Assembly: GCA_947034885.2 (NCBI GenBank)
Contig: OX344756.2
Location: 18,224,098 to 18,288,097, forward strand
Length of the DNA: 64,000 bases
From: Thuidium tamariscinum
Lineage: Eukaryota; Streptophyta; Bryopsida; Hypnales; Thuidiaceae
Direction of reading: 5' to 3'
Position 1 is the stretch's first letter, and each line of letters begins with the position of its first letter. The notes under the pieces were generated by a model. It was given only the letters and a program-made list of their open reading frames with translations, made no database searches and was not told where the DNA came from. The position numbers and the translations under genes were made by a program. Below, one piece after another: positions 1 to 10,239 of this stretch.

Positions 1-2400
1 TCTTAATGTCATAAATTATTTTACACTTAAATGGTTTAACTATTTATATATTTTGTTGTCTTAAGCTATAGTATAGTGATAATTTACTTTATTGGTTTTA
101 GAGTAAATGCTATACTATTTTTCTATGTATTTGCAAATGATTGGAAAGGTAAATTTGTTTGAAAAATATGTTTGGTGTCAATTTCAAAAATGCTTACTCC
201 ATTATAGTAATATAATATATTTTAAAATGTACATGTATAAACTTGCATGCTAAAAAATCCAATAAATAATATATTTTATTCTATATTACTATAAAACAAT
301 GAAGATTTGTTTGTTGGATTTGAATTTTACAAAATGAATCTAAAGTACAAACATTTTTAAAATAAAAATAAAGAAATTTTGGAATTCAATATATCCAATT
401 GCATTCAACCAAAAATAACTATAAATAATGAATCCTTCACAAGCAAACATATGATATCAAACTACTTGTCATCAAATTTATATTTTAACTATTATGAGAC
501 AATTATGCACTAGCCTCAACGTAACATCATGATTGATAATATATTTATAATTATGATAAATATCTTTTTAGAAAAACTAAAAATGATTTTATTGTAATAG
601 GAATAAAAATTGGATGAGTTGTTGATCATTTGAGATGAAATCCTCAAACAAATCTACCAGTAGTTCAAGTGCTCTTAATAATTATGGAGAGTTGATAGAA
701 ACAACTACACAATTATCTAAAAATATCCGTCTTCTTGAAAAAAAGATGAAAATCATGAAAAAGAAGTTGAATGAAAAGCTTCCTATCAAATTGAATACTT
801 CAAACAAGGATAAGATTTGTTCTATAAAATTCACAAGTTGATACATTAATTTTTTTTAAATAATGTCTTGTCATTCTACATATGATAAAATGTATGTCAT
901 ATACATGTCAATTTCAAATAGAGAAAAATTGACCTTATATATAAATGAGATGCAATGCATTATAGCCTTTTTTTTATTGTTTGATGTTTAGTAATAAATG
1001 CAAGATTTCAAGAAATCCTAAATCCTAAATTCAATTATTTTTGGTAATGTAAAAATTCTAAAAAAGAAATATTATATAAAAGCCCCAAAAGTAAAGAATT
1101 GATAAATTTTTCTTTAGATTTTTTAAATCGGAAGATCATACAAATGTTAAAAAAAACATTTTATAAAATATCATTTTTGAATTTTGTTTTTTATCACGTG
1201 TAAATTTTATTTTTATTTTTGAAGTTGCATCTTATTTATCTAAAGTCTTCAAAACAAGCATTTGAAATATCATTTTATTTTATTTTAATATCACTTTTGG
1301 ATATGACTTAAATATAATTGCATACTATAAAAATTATTTATTTTATCAATAAAAAATTGATAAGTTTTAGATGATAATGCCTCTAAATTTCCAAATTAAG
1401 AACTTTATAGCAACAAGTTTAATAAATAAATAAGTAAAAAAACTAAAAAAAAAATTCATTGAGAGTATGCATCATTGCATCTTGATTTAATTCACATGCT
1501 ATGTTTTAAAAATAATTTTATAGTCTTCTTAATGGATCAAAATGAGCAAGTTAGATAGACTTCGGAGTTTTTAAGCAAAGATCACCTAATTATAAGTCCA
1601 AAATGTAATATCCATATAAGAATTGTACTTTCCTATTAAAAAAAAATTGTATTGCTTAATTTAATTTATAAAAATGATATTAATTAATAAAATATCATAT
1701 TTAAGAATGTGCAAAATATTGATGAAAAATATCATTGCTTTAGTTTGTCAAGTGAAAAAATGTTCTTTAATTGGTTGCTAGTATTACTCCTATAACTCTA
1801 TTATTACAAGTAATAAATGAGAGTAAAAGTGGAACTTACAAAAATATGACAGATTTCAAAAGCACCCAAGTATTGGATATCGTAATCTATAGGATATACT
1901 TGAAACTCAATGTTTGACAAGTAGTATCTAATTTAACAATAATATTAAGCTTGTATAACTATTGTATATTGAATGCAACTACAACAATATAACTTTTAGT
2001 GAGTTCAGTAAAAAATGAATAGAATGAAACTTTTAAATGATAAATTAATTAATGCAATTTAAAATGAGAAGAAAACTAAGAATCAAATGGATAGTGACAT
2101 TTCATGAATTTTAAGATAATTCATATACATTATAGATTTATTTACACTCAAAATTATACGAGCACAAAATAGTTTTTTGCCCCAAACCTATTTTCAAGAC
2201 TTTGAAAATTCATAGTTTATTCACATGGTGTTCAATGAATGCAATCTAAGAGTATACAAAATCCCCATTTGACTCCCCATAAATAGTTTTTCAATATAAT
2301 AATGTGAACCATGTGGAATTGCTCATTTGTGCGATTTGTAGTGTAGGTAACTTAGTTCTATAAAATGATTCATGTGTAATTCACCTAAAAGTGTAGGGGA
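1..2400. other. AT-rich intergenic DNA, no supported gene
   Basis: Very AT-rich sequence with homopolymer runs. The only notable open frame is a 68-codon lysine- and serine-rich stretch at 635-841 (+) that could form a short coiled coil. I recognise no family, no splice context and no second exon, so I do not call it a gene. The last bases are the left flank of the hAT insertion. Confidence 0.6.
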
Positions 2401-2408
2401 CTAGGGAT
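2401..2408. repeat. Left copy of 8-bp target-site duplication of the hAT element
   Basis: The octamer CTAGGGAT sits directly before the left terminus (CAGCCATCCC). It is repeated exactly at 7686-7693, directly after the right terminus (GGGAACACTG). An 8-bp duplication is the hallmark of hAT transposition. Confidence 0.9.
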
Positions 2409-2951
2409 CAGCCATCCCAGAAACCATTTCCCTGAATTAGCGGAACTGCTCTTTACCTGTCAGACAGAAAGCAGCTTTTGCCAATTTCTTAAGAAATAGT
2501 AAGAGGTGGTTGATACCTGGTAATGCATGTGGGGTATATTTTTTTAATTTTCTTCTCTTCCAGTAAAAGGCAGTTTGCGACATGTGTAAAAATTCAGTGT
2601 ATGAATGTGGCTACATTTTTTTTACTTTGTTGGGTCGGATTGCTAAGTGGAAGATTGATTTTTACAGAAGTTGCGATTTTCAAGTAATGTATTTCCTGCA
2701 AGTGAATGCTTTGAACCCAACTCATAGCAAAGGATAGCAAACAGAAGACAAAGAATACCCAACAACCTTACACAATACACATTGCACAAGGCAGAGAAGC
2801 AAATTCAGTAAAGTGAAGAGTACAAACTGAAATCCACTGCAAAACAACAGAATTGATGCATCCATACTCCAATGCATGAACTCCAATCTACAAAATGCAC
2901 AAGACACAAAACCATGTACAAAAAATGATCTTTATTAACAATTTTACATGT

Positions 2952-3015
2952 GACTAACAAGGGATTTGAACCCTCCTTGCTCCAAGAGCAAGTCTGCCCT
3001 ACTGCAGTGTTAGTC
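2952..3015 (-). repeat. tRNA-like sequence inside the hAT 3' region
   Basis: Read on the minus strand, this folds as a near cloverleaf. A perfect 7-bp acceptor stem pairs GACTAAC with GTTAGTC. There is a D-arm (CTGC/GCAG), an anticodon-type stem (CTTGC/GCAAG) and a T-arm with the box-B-like core GGTTCAAATCC. It departs from a working tRNA: only one base lies between the acceptor and D stems, the D-loop is short and base 33 is C rather than T. It may be a SINE head or tRNA pseudogene that landed in the transposon. A chance fold is less likely given the box B. Confidence 0.45.
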
Positions 3016-3291
3016 ACCTGCACACAACAAAACAATCAAACAACATTAAAGACACAAGTTAGAATGGAAACTAAGTGCTGTTGAAGCTGCCCCAAAGTTG
3101 CCCTGGCTCCATGTCTCCAATGCTCCAAGTCTCCAACTAGTCTTCCACTCCTCCTTGCAAGTGTGCACCACCAATCACATCCAACCAATTTCTATGTCAA
3201 GGAAATTCATAAGTTGGGTTGCAAAGCCAGCTTAATCTCATGAAAACTAAGGATTGTGGATGGGGGAGGATACTGATCAAACAGCCGCAGA

Positions 3292-6200
3292 TCACACATC
3301 TCCATGGCGGCCTACTTTCACTGCATCCTTCCAAGACTGAATTGCTTCCTTATAAGGGAAGTTCTCTAAAGTGTAGTACTTCTGGCCAAACATGCGGACC
3401 ACCAAAGGCAAGTGCTTGCCCAGCCTGTTCCTCTGGCAAGACTTAAGGAATTTCAGCGTGGAGAAGCAGCGTTCATCCTCCACTGAGCCCAGGACTAGAC
3501 AACAGCCAATTTCGGCAACCTTAAAGTACTCAGAAATGAGTTTCTTCAAGTGCCGTGACTGGGATAGATTCCGCCAAAGCAAAATCACAGGATTCACATC
3601 GGAAGCAGATGAAAGGGCTGCGTCACAATTCGACTTCATGGTCGTTTTGAACAAACCCTGCTGATTGTCAAGGCAGGAACCAGACAGCATTTCAGGTGCT
3701 GTGAATAGTCCTTCCTGCAGCGACTTGCCTGCATTCAAGACTTTTGGGTGAGAATAAAACCGTTTTAGGACTGCCAAGTGATGGGCAAAACTATCATCCG
3801 CCCCTGGCTGCTTCCAATATTGTGGATATATGATTCCAAACGCGTCAAGCAATTCCTGCTGAGGGAAGCGCCTGTCGAGCTCATCAGACAGGGACTGCAC
3901 AATTTCTGCGAGATCTGAGACTGAAATTAGTGACCACAGGTGGATTTTCGGCATTGAGTTCAATAACAAGGTCAGGACTCAGGAATTCAGTTGCTGGACA
4001 ATCCGAGAAGGCTCGATGGACACATAGAATTAAATATGAAGTCATTTTTAATGAAGCCTAATGAATTGATTGGATCAAGTAATTGAAGTCAAAGTAATTG
4101 CATTAAGCAGAGTGAATTGAAACTCAATGAAGCAAAGCAAAACAAAAATGATGTCCAACATTCCTATAGTCCTATTACATTTCTGTAAAGAAAGCCTGCA
4201 TTTACCTCAAAAACAGGCACAAAAGAAAGCCACAACCGAAAAAAGGGTCCACTTACCTTAAAAAAATGAGAATAGAAGTCGGCCTGACCTAAAGATCCAA
4301 CAGAAACTAAAAGATCAAGAACATGCACTAGAAAACTGAAATTATAAGAAAAAACAACTAAAAATTAAGATATAACAATTGCAATATTAAGACAGAATAA
4401 GATAATTCAGAGAAACAAAGCACAAATCAAGAAAAAAAATGGGAAGTTTAAGTTAAATCAAATGAGAGATTGACAAAGGAAACTGAAATTAAGGAAAAAA
4501 ATGGGAAGACTAAGTTACAACAAAAGAGAGATTAACAAAGTCAACTGATATTAAGGAAAAAAATGGGAAGATTAACATAAAACAAAAGAGAGATTAACAA
4601 ACTAAACTGAAATTAAGGAAAAAAATGGGAAGAGTAAATTAAAACAAAGAAGAGATTAAGAAAGAAAACTGGAATTCAAAGAAAGGGAAGATTTAAATTC
4701 AAACAAAGTAGACATCAACAAAGGAAGCTGGCAGATTTACAAGAAGAAATGAAAGACTAAAAAAAAGGGACAGCAACGGGAACATACCAGCAAACTACCG
4801 CTGCACATTGCTCTGCGTTTGCAAAAAATGCTCTTCCGTTACAAAAAACTGGTCTCCGGTGATCTTGCAATGACATCGGGCGTAAACGCTGTTGCACCCA
4901 AAGTTAAAGAGCAAGTACGGAGCACTGCTCTCATCAGACATCCTCCACTCCATTGGGATTTCGGAACAAGACAATGTGATCAGTTCCTGATAACATTGGA
5001 ACTCAGGGCCCGAAAATGCTGTCGCTCGATCGACGAACATCCTGGCTAGGTCGGCCTGGCATATCTTCACCGATTGCAAAAAATCACAGATGAATATGTC
5101 TCGTGATTGTGAAAGCTTGATCAAGCAGTGAACATCGTTCAGAAGCGGGATAAAGCAAGACAAAGACAAGAGGACCTCTATATCAGTCAAGTAACCGAAA
5201 TTAGTGGCCGCTGCAGCATTGGCTTTAGAGGACATATCAAGGCCCATTTTAACTAGAAGAGTTCTGTACTCCGACAGGATGCGCTGAGCAGGGCTTCGCA
5301 TTGAGATCCATTGAGTCTCAACATTTCTCAGCATCTTGTTACCCTTAGTTTCCATGAGATCAGCCAGCTTCTGTAACTCAGAGTGTCGCTTGTGGCTGCG
5401 ACAGAAATATGCATAAAGAGACTGACAAAAAGTTTCCAGTCGAGAGACTAGAGGGTAGTTCGAAAGAGTTTCAACCACCAAGTTGATGCGATGACTGGCA
5501 CAGCTGGCTCCAGGGCAAAACGGAGCCCATTTCTCCTTGATCTGGGTAGTGACCCCAGTTTTAGGACCCTGGAATGTGCTCACTCCATCTGCCCCGAAAG
5601 AGACAAGTTTACTAGCGATGTGTTCACGGCTGAGACCACCCTCGCCAAGTAAGGCATGCATAATGACATCTGTTAGATGATCTGCAGTCCCACAGTCAGA
5701 CACGCAAGAAAGATGGAGCAGGTGCGGAGTTCTCTCCCATGATTCCACAGCATATACATGAACCCCAATCCATGAAGTGTTATCTACAGTAGTCACTTCA
5801 TCAGCGCTAATGGAAACAAATCTAGCAGATTGTACCACAAGTTTCAAAGCAGCCATGACACTAGCATACAGATGTTCACTCATTTCCTAGCCAGACGTTT
5901 CGGACTAGTGTTTTTTAGGAACATTCTTCACCTTAAGGTGCCTCAACAAATACTGTTCACGTTCAAAATCGCACATGGGACGACCGGAACTAAGGACCTG
6001 GAACAAAGTGGAGAACTGTACTTCCTTCCTGCTGGCTTCTGCGTCTAAGCCAGCGATGAGTTGATCTGCAACAGAGCCGGCCAAATTCCGCCCCGCCCAC
6101 ACCTTCTGTAGTTCAAGATGCTTACAGTTGCGTTTTGTGTACGTGTCGCCTTTCTTCAGATTTGAGGAAGGCTCACCATCAAATTTGCAGGTGCGTTTGC

Positions 6201-6654
6201 CCTCGTGCTTCTCGAGGTTGTCACCCTTCGGCACGATGACTTTCTTTCGGCCACTCACACTTGTGCAAACTTTGCATAGAACTCCGCTCAGATTACCAGC
6301 GGCGTCAAACTCCGCTTCGGCCCAGGTGAATTTACAGGCCCAGACTTCCTGCCATCTCCTTGTTACGGTACTTGGGGCAACTTTTCTCCGTTTGCGCGCC
6401 TTGGGTGCGCTGTCAAGCTTGTCGACATCGATCTCAATTGGCTGATCTGCACGCTCCCCAGACACTACGGTTGTTTCCGAGAGCGATGGAAAACGAGGTA
6501 ATGGTCCAGGTAGCGATTGAGACAGACGTGTCTCGGAGATGCACATTATGTCTCCAGTGGGCAGCGGCAGGTATTTTCCTCGACCATGAGAATTCCGCGA
6601 AGAACCAAATGTCCTCACACGGAAGTTGTCGGGCAATTTTAACCTCGGCGCCAT
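3292..6654 (-). pseudogene. hAT transposase, ZNF862-like type, interrupted by in-frame stops and a frameshift
   Basis: Three coding blocks run down the minus strand. Block 1 (6654-5905, first ATG at 6654, MAPRLKL) has a basic segment, a tryptophan-rich stretch and a zinc-binding pattern CxxC...H...C. Block 2 (5883-4795) carries the catalytic core: the first Asp in SADEVT, the second in FGADGVST, and the hAT motif CASHRINL. Block 3 (about 3988-3292) is the C-terminal dimerisation region, with the conserved Glu in SVEDERCFS and a following R-rich helix. Blocks 1 and 2 are in the same frame, separated by six codons with two TAG stops (5907-5905 and 5889-5887). Between blocks 2 and 3 lies an A-rich segment, perhaps an intron. 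Block 3 needs a one-base frame change near 3925. A restored product would cut and paste the element. Confidence 0.85.
4429..4738. repeat. 62-bp minisatellite, five tandem copies
   Basis: Units begin at 4429, 4491, 4553, 4615 and 4677, spaced exactly 62 bp, each opening with AAGGAAAAAAATGGGAAG or a variant. The middle three differ at only a few bases and the outer two are more diverged. The array fills the A-rich segment between transposase blocks 2 and 3, so it probably expanded inside an intron. Confidence 0.85.
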
Positions 6655-7685
6655 TGGTAATCCTGCACCCAACCGCCCACAATCCCACACGATAGAAGCC
6701 AACACCACAAACCACAACTCGAAGCAAAGAAAGGAGAATAACTTCCAAGTTCTGACTCCTCAACCAAGCAATTGATAACTACAGCAAGAACTCCAAGAAG
6801 CGAGGAATGTCATGGATTTCACAGCATTGACAAAATTGCAAGCTCACAGCAATGACAGCATACAGAGAAGTGAGAGAACTCCCTCGATCAATTCACAAAT
6901 GGGTTGTCCTCAGCAAGAAGCGCAAGTTGACGATCGCGGAGGGCCAAGGTCGGTTAAATACAGAAGCAATCCCCTAAACGAACATGAAGTCCTCATTTCT
7001 CAAAGGAAACCGTGAAACTCCAAAAGGAAAATCTGACCCTCCTGCTCTGGGCGCTGGGCTGCCGTTGGCCGTTGCAGGTGGAGTGCCAGAGCTTCCATTT
7101 CCGCATTGGAGTGAATGCGCAAGAGACGAGTTCCAAGAAACGTCTCTGAAATTTTCACTTCAGCAAGGAATTGGCGCGCTCCCAGTTTCGAAAAATGGCG
7201 ACGCTCATTCAAATGGAGGCACTCAAGCAAGGAGGAAATCAAGGAATCAAAGAGAACACAATGAATGCAAACCTTGTATGCGCTAGGTGAAGTTAATGCA
7301 AGGAGTCATGATGTACGCAGCTAAAACCCCAAAACCTAACAGAAACTCTTGCTAACGCTTCGGCTGACAGGTTGCTGCAGGAGAGAAGACAGGAGCGAAA
7401 ACAAGGTGGGCACGGTAGGTGAATGCTGCGACAGCAACGGAGGAGATGGAGCCACGTCGCGAAGATCCAACGGCCCAGGTAAAAAAAATGCTAACCCTAA
7501 TTCATTCACGCAATGGATGAACGCTACCTGCATTTGGATGATTAGTTAATTTTGCATTTTCGTCTTGTTGGTGTTCGCAAAAATGCTCAAATCTTGGTTT
7601 TTTCACAAAATTTCAGAATGAACATTTAGCACGTCGAAAATCTTGGTAGAACCGGAGCGAAATTTAGCCACTTTAGGGAACACTG

Positions 7686-7693
7686 CTAGGGAT
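7686..7693. repeat. Right copy of 8-bp target-site duplication of the hAT element
   Basis: CTAGGGAT follows the right terminus directly and matches 2401-2408 exactly. Confidence 0.9.
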
Positions 7694-7739
7694 ATTACTG
7701 ATATGTGATGTCCATGGCAAGGATGCACTTGTTAAGCAC

Positions 7740-8960
7740 TAAGGGAGGAGGCTCAGAAATCACTCATTGAAGGGCTGGTTCGCCTTTTTCATGTATTTTT
7801 TTAGATGGGAATATTTTTAGCTCATTTTTAAGTCAAAGAAAAATAGATGAGGAATCTTATACAAGTTGTTTCATAATTTCAGAGCATTTATGAATTACTT
7901 ATGAATTTTCAAACACAATTTGGCATAGGGCCCTATTTGTGATCAATAGGGCTTGAAAACCCACACATACTTTGTTTGGAAAAGAATATGGCTTTGTTCA
8001 TAAACTAACATTGCAACATGTAAAAAGTAATCGAGATGAGTAATCAAAATGTGACCCTTTCTATAAATCTAAAATGAATGCTTGAATCAATCATTATTTC
8101 AAATTTTTTAACATTTGTAAGAAGGTAGTTGGACTACCAATTCTTATTTTGAATTAAATTAGTAGACACCTATCTACTCAGTTAGGAATGACCCCATTTT
8201 GGATCTTAAATCATCCATTGAAGAAGTGAAAAAGCAACTCTTATCATGCTATGATGTACTCCCTTTGTCCCACTATAAGCTTCCACATCAAGCAAAAAAA
8301 TTTGTCCCACTAAAAAGTTTTTTTCTGTGATTTCGACCATTTAGTGAATGTTACACCAAACAACCTTGTGGGGGCAAGTAAAACAATCTAAGAGCATGTC
8401 ATTGGCCTTGCAAGTTTGGCCTGAAATGACAATATTAGGTACCTTGTACTAATTGCTTCTTCAAATGGTATGTAGTGTTGACAACTTGTTTAGTGACTAC
8501 TTTGGCACTTTTAAGATTTGATTATAAAGTGAAATACTTTTTTTAATTTTTAGATACTTAGATTGGAGAATATGTTATTAGAATCCTATTGTATCCACTA
8601 CCCTTTAAATCATCTAAAATGACAGAGCTGGCAACAATTATAAAATATGTCAAATTTTGTACTTTTAACTTGTATTTTGGGTGCCTAAACAATAGTGCCT
8701 AAGCTCCAAATATTACATAGATCTAAGGGATGGGTTATTCATTCTTGAATGCATATATTTTTGGCACTTTAATCAAAAATATAGTTAATTTCTTAAGGGC
8801 AAGAATTTTGGAAGCTTTTAGTCAAATAGAGGGTATAATCAAGAGTCTATTTTCCCACAATCTAGTATCTATTTCACAACCTTCTACTAGACAATTCAAA
8901 AAGCCCGCACCATTTTCGAGCCTTTTCCTATAACTTACTTGTAGTGCTATCAAAAGAGAA
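7740..8960 (+). repeat. Dispersed repeat R1, interrupted by a MITE
   Basis: Segments 7740-8258 and 8836-8960 match, in opposite orientation, the stretch at about 26340-26990. Shared landmarks include a run around ATACAAGTTGTTTCATAAT, the CATTGCAACATGTAAAAAGT run and TATTTCA...GCCCGCAC. The two halves of R1 are contiguous in the other copy, which shows that 8259-8833 is an insertion. I recognise no coding capacity, so this is an old unclassified repeat. Confidence 0.75.
8259..8833. mobile_element. Stowaway-like (Tc1/mariner) MITE, 575 bp, TA target duplication
   Basis: The left end CTCCCTTTGTCCCACTATAA resembles the well-known plant Stowaway terminus (CTCCCTCCGTCCC...). The right end, read inward, shares GGG...TTTG...ACTA.AAGCTTCC with it. 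Each side is flanked by TA (8257-8258 and 8834-8835). The inverted copy of the host repeat at 26 kb is unfilled and carries a single TA at the matching point. The element has no transposase frame. Confidence 0.8.
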
Positions 8961-9157
8961 ATTTGGCAGCAACATTTAAGTTTAAAAAATCACAGAATAA
9001 GCATGGATCATTTAGTTGTTGGTAATCAAGTTTATGAATAGAATAAGTATGTGAACCCAACGACTCCTTGAAAATGAATTTAAAACAAGAATAGTGTGAT
9101 CGTGAGGCTTTCTCTTAGGTGAATGATGGTATTAGTTTCATTGCTAGAAAATATTAA

Positions 9158-9837
9158 CCCCTAAAGGACCGCAACTATGTTTCCACCAAAATTGCTCCAA
9201 AACTGTCATTTTTAGGACAGCTATCAAATTTCAGAAGAAAAACATTTTTTGATACATGCAACCGTAGGATCTTTTAGTGAACTAATTTTTAAATATGTAA
9301 GAAAAATTTCAGAAGTTTCCGCCTTGTAGATTGCAAGATATTAGTGTTTGAAGTTACAAAAATGATTTTTTTTCCACTGCGGAAATCCGGGCAGCTGCAC
9401 TTCAGAAGGCCACATTTGTATGAAAAAATGTTCAAAATGGTTGCAACTCTTTGGATTAATGATTCAGTTCAAGTTGGCTACATTCTTGAAAATTTTCATA
9501 TCATTTGGAATTGTACAACATGTACAAAAAAAATAGTAAGTAGGAAGAAGTAGAGAATTATTCAAAATACAAAAATGGTTACAATTTATTTATTGAATTG
9601 AAAAATGTCAATCCCAATGGTTCAAATGTTGTAATAAACAATATACACTTAATGTTTTTATTATTTTTCAAAAATATTGAAAATTGAGTAAAATAAAGGA
9701 CTTCAAATTGGGCTTTGAAGATACTCCTCGTCCATACCTTCTATCAAAGTTTGGTTCCAAAATATTGAAATCTCTAGCCACACGTACCTGCCCAAAATCG
9801 CTATGTTGCCAAAAAAGGCATGTTGGTCCTTTAGGGG
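9158..9837. mobile_element. TTAA-flanked MITE, family A copy 1 (680 bp)
   Basis: A perfect 13-bp terminal inverted repeat CCCCTAAAGGACC is present at both ends, and each end abuts TTAA (9154-9157 and 9838-9841). The interior is non-coding. It is homologous, in reverse orientation, to 35738-36661 and in part to 18.1-18.9 kb; shared landmarks include TGCCCAAAATCGCT and AACCGTAGGATCTT. A TTAA target site and a CCC start are the signature of piggyBac elements. Superfamily assignment rests on the ends only. Confidence 0.75.
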
Positions 9838-9918
9838 TTAAAGAGAGGGAAAACAAAAGAAAATTATTAAAACAAAATAAATAGTGGACTTGACTATGTT
9901 TGTCCACGTCATTTTGGT

Positions 9919-10197
9919 GTAGTGTGAATGGGATTATTGATAAGATTTGGAAATAGAGAGTTGAAACCTTTAGTCAATGCCATGGTCTTTGTCCAAAAGG
10001 ACAGAGCCAATAAAAAAATTCAAGATTTTAGGGTCTACCCAAGATAAGCCCCTAGCCAAGCTAGGAGCCTCCCCTCAATTCAACCAAGCGTATATGCAGT
10101 GTGAATAGGGTTACAAAGAAGATTTGGAGACAAAGATTCAAAATCCATAGTCAATGCCATGGTCTTTGTCCAAAAGGACTTAGCCAATAAAATTTGA
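9919..10197. repeat. Direct duplication of a ~100-bp unit
   Basis: About 100 bp at 9921-10020 recurs at 10098-10197. Both units contain AGTGTGAATNGGNTTA near the start and the identical core GTCAATGCCATGGTCTTTGT followed by CCAAAAGGAC. They are separated by about 77 bp of unrelated sequence. No gene is associated with them. Confidence 0.75.
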
Positions 10198-10239
10198 TTC
10201 TTTCATCCTACAAGTTTTGATAGTTCGATTGGAAAAGTG

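Larger units (their letters stand above)
2409..7685 (-). mobile_element. hAT-superfamily DNA transposon, full length (5,277 bp)
   Basis: Both ends are defined. The left end begins CAGCCATCCCAGAAA and the right end, read inward on the minus strand, begins CAGTGTTCCCTAAAG. The short inverted repeats share CAG, the TCCC at positions 7-10 and the following AAA. Each end is flanked by the same octamer CTAGGGAT. Inside lies a minus-strand transposase with a zinc-finger-like N-terminus and an hATC dimerisation domain. The interior is visibly more GC-rich than its flanks, as expected for a later insertion. The intact target duplication suggests a fairly young insertion, yet the transposase frame is broken, so this copy is probably no longer autonomous. 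Confidence 0.88.

Noticed and set aside
635-841. 68-codon Lys/Ser-rich frame in the left intergenic DNA
   Set aside because: No family, no conserved context and AT-rich codons. Such frames are expected by chance in DNA of this composition with some A-rich bias.
2952-3015. A functional tRNA gene
   Set aside because: Irregular spacing before the D-arm, a short D-loop and C at position 33 make function unlikely.
5860-5930. A short intron that would remove the two TAG codons of the hAT transposase
   Set aside because: The only GT...AG pair that fits (about 45 bases) is below the usual plant intron minimum, and the skipped codons align with conserved family sequence.
2401-7685. Possibility that this block is an LTR retrotransposon
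   Set aside because: No long terminal repeats, primer-binding site or reverse transcriptase motifs; the 8-bp duplication and hATC domain fit hAT.
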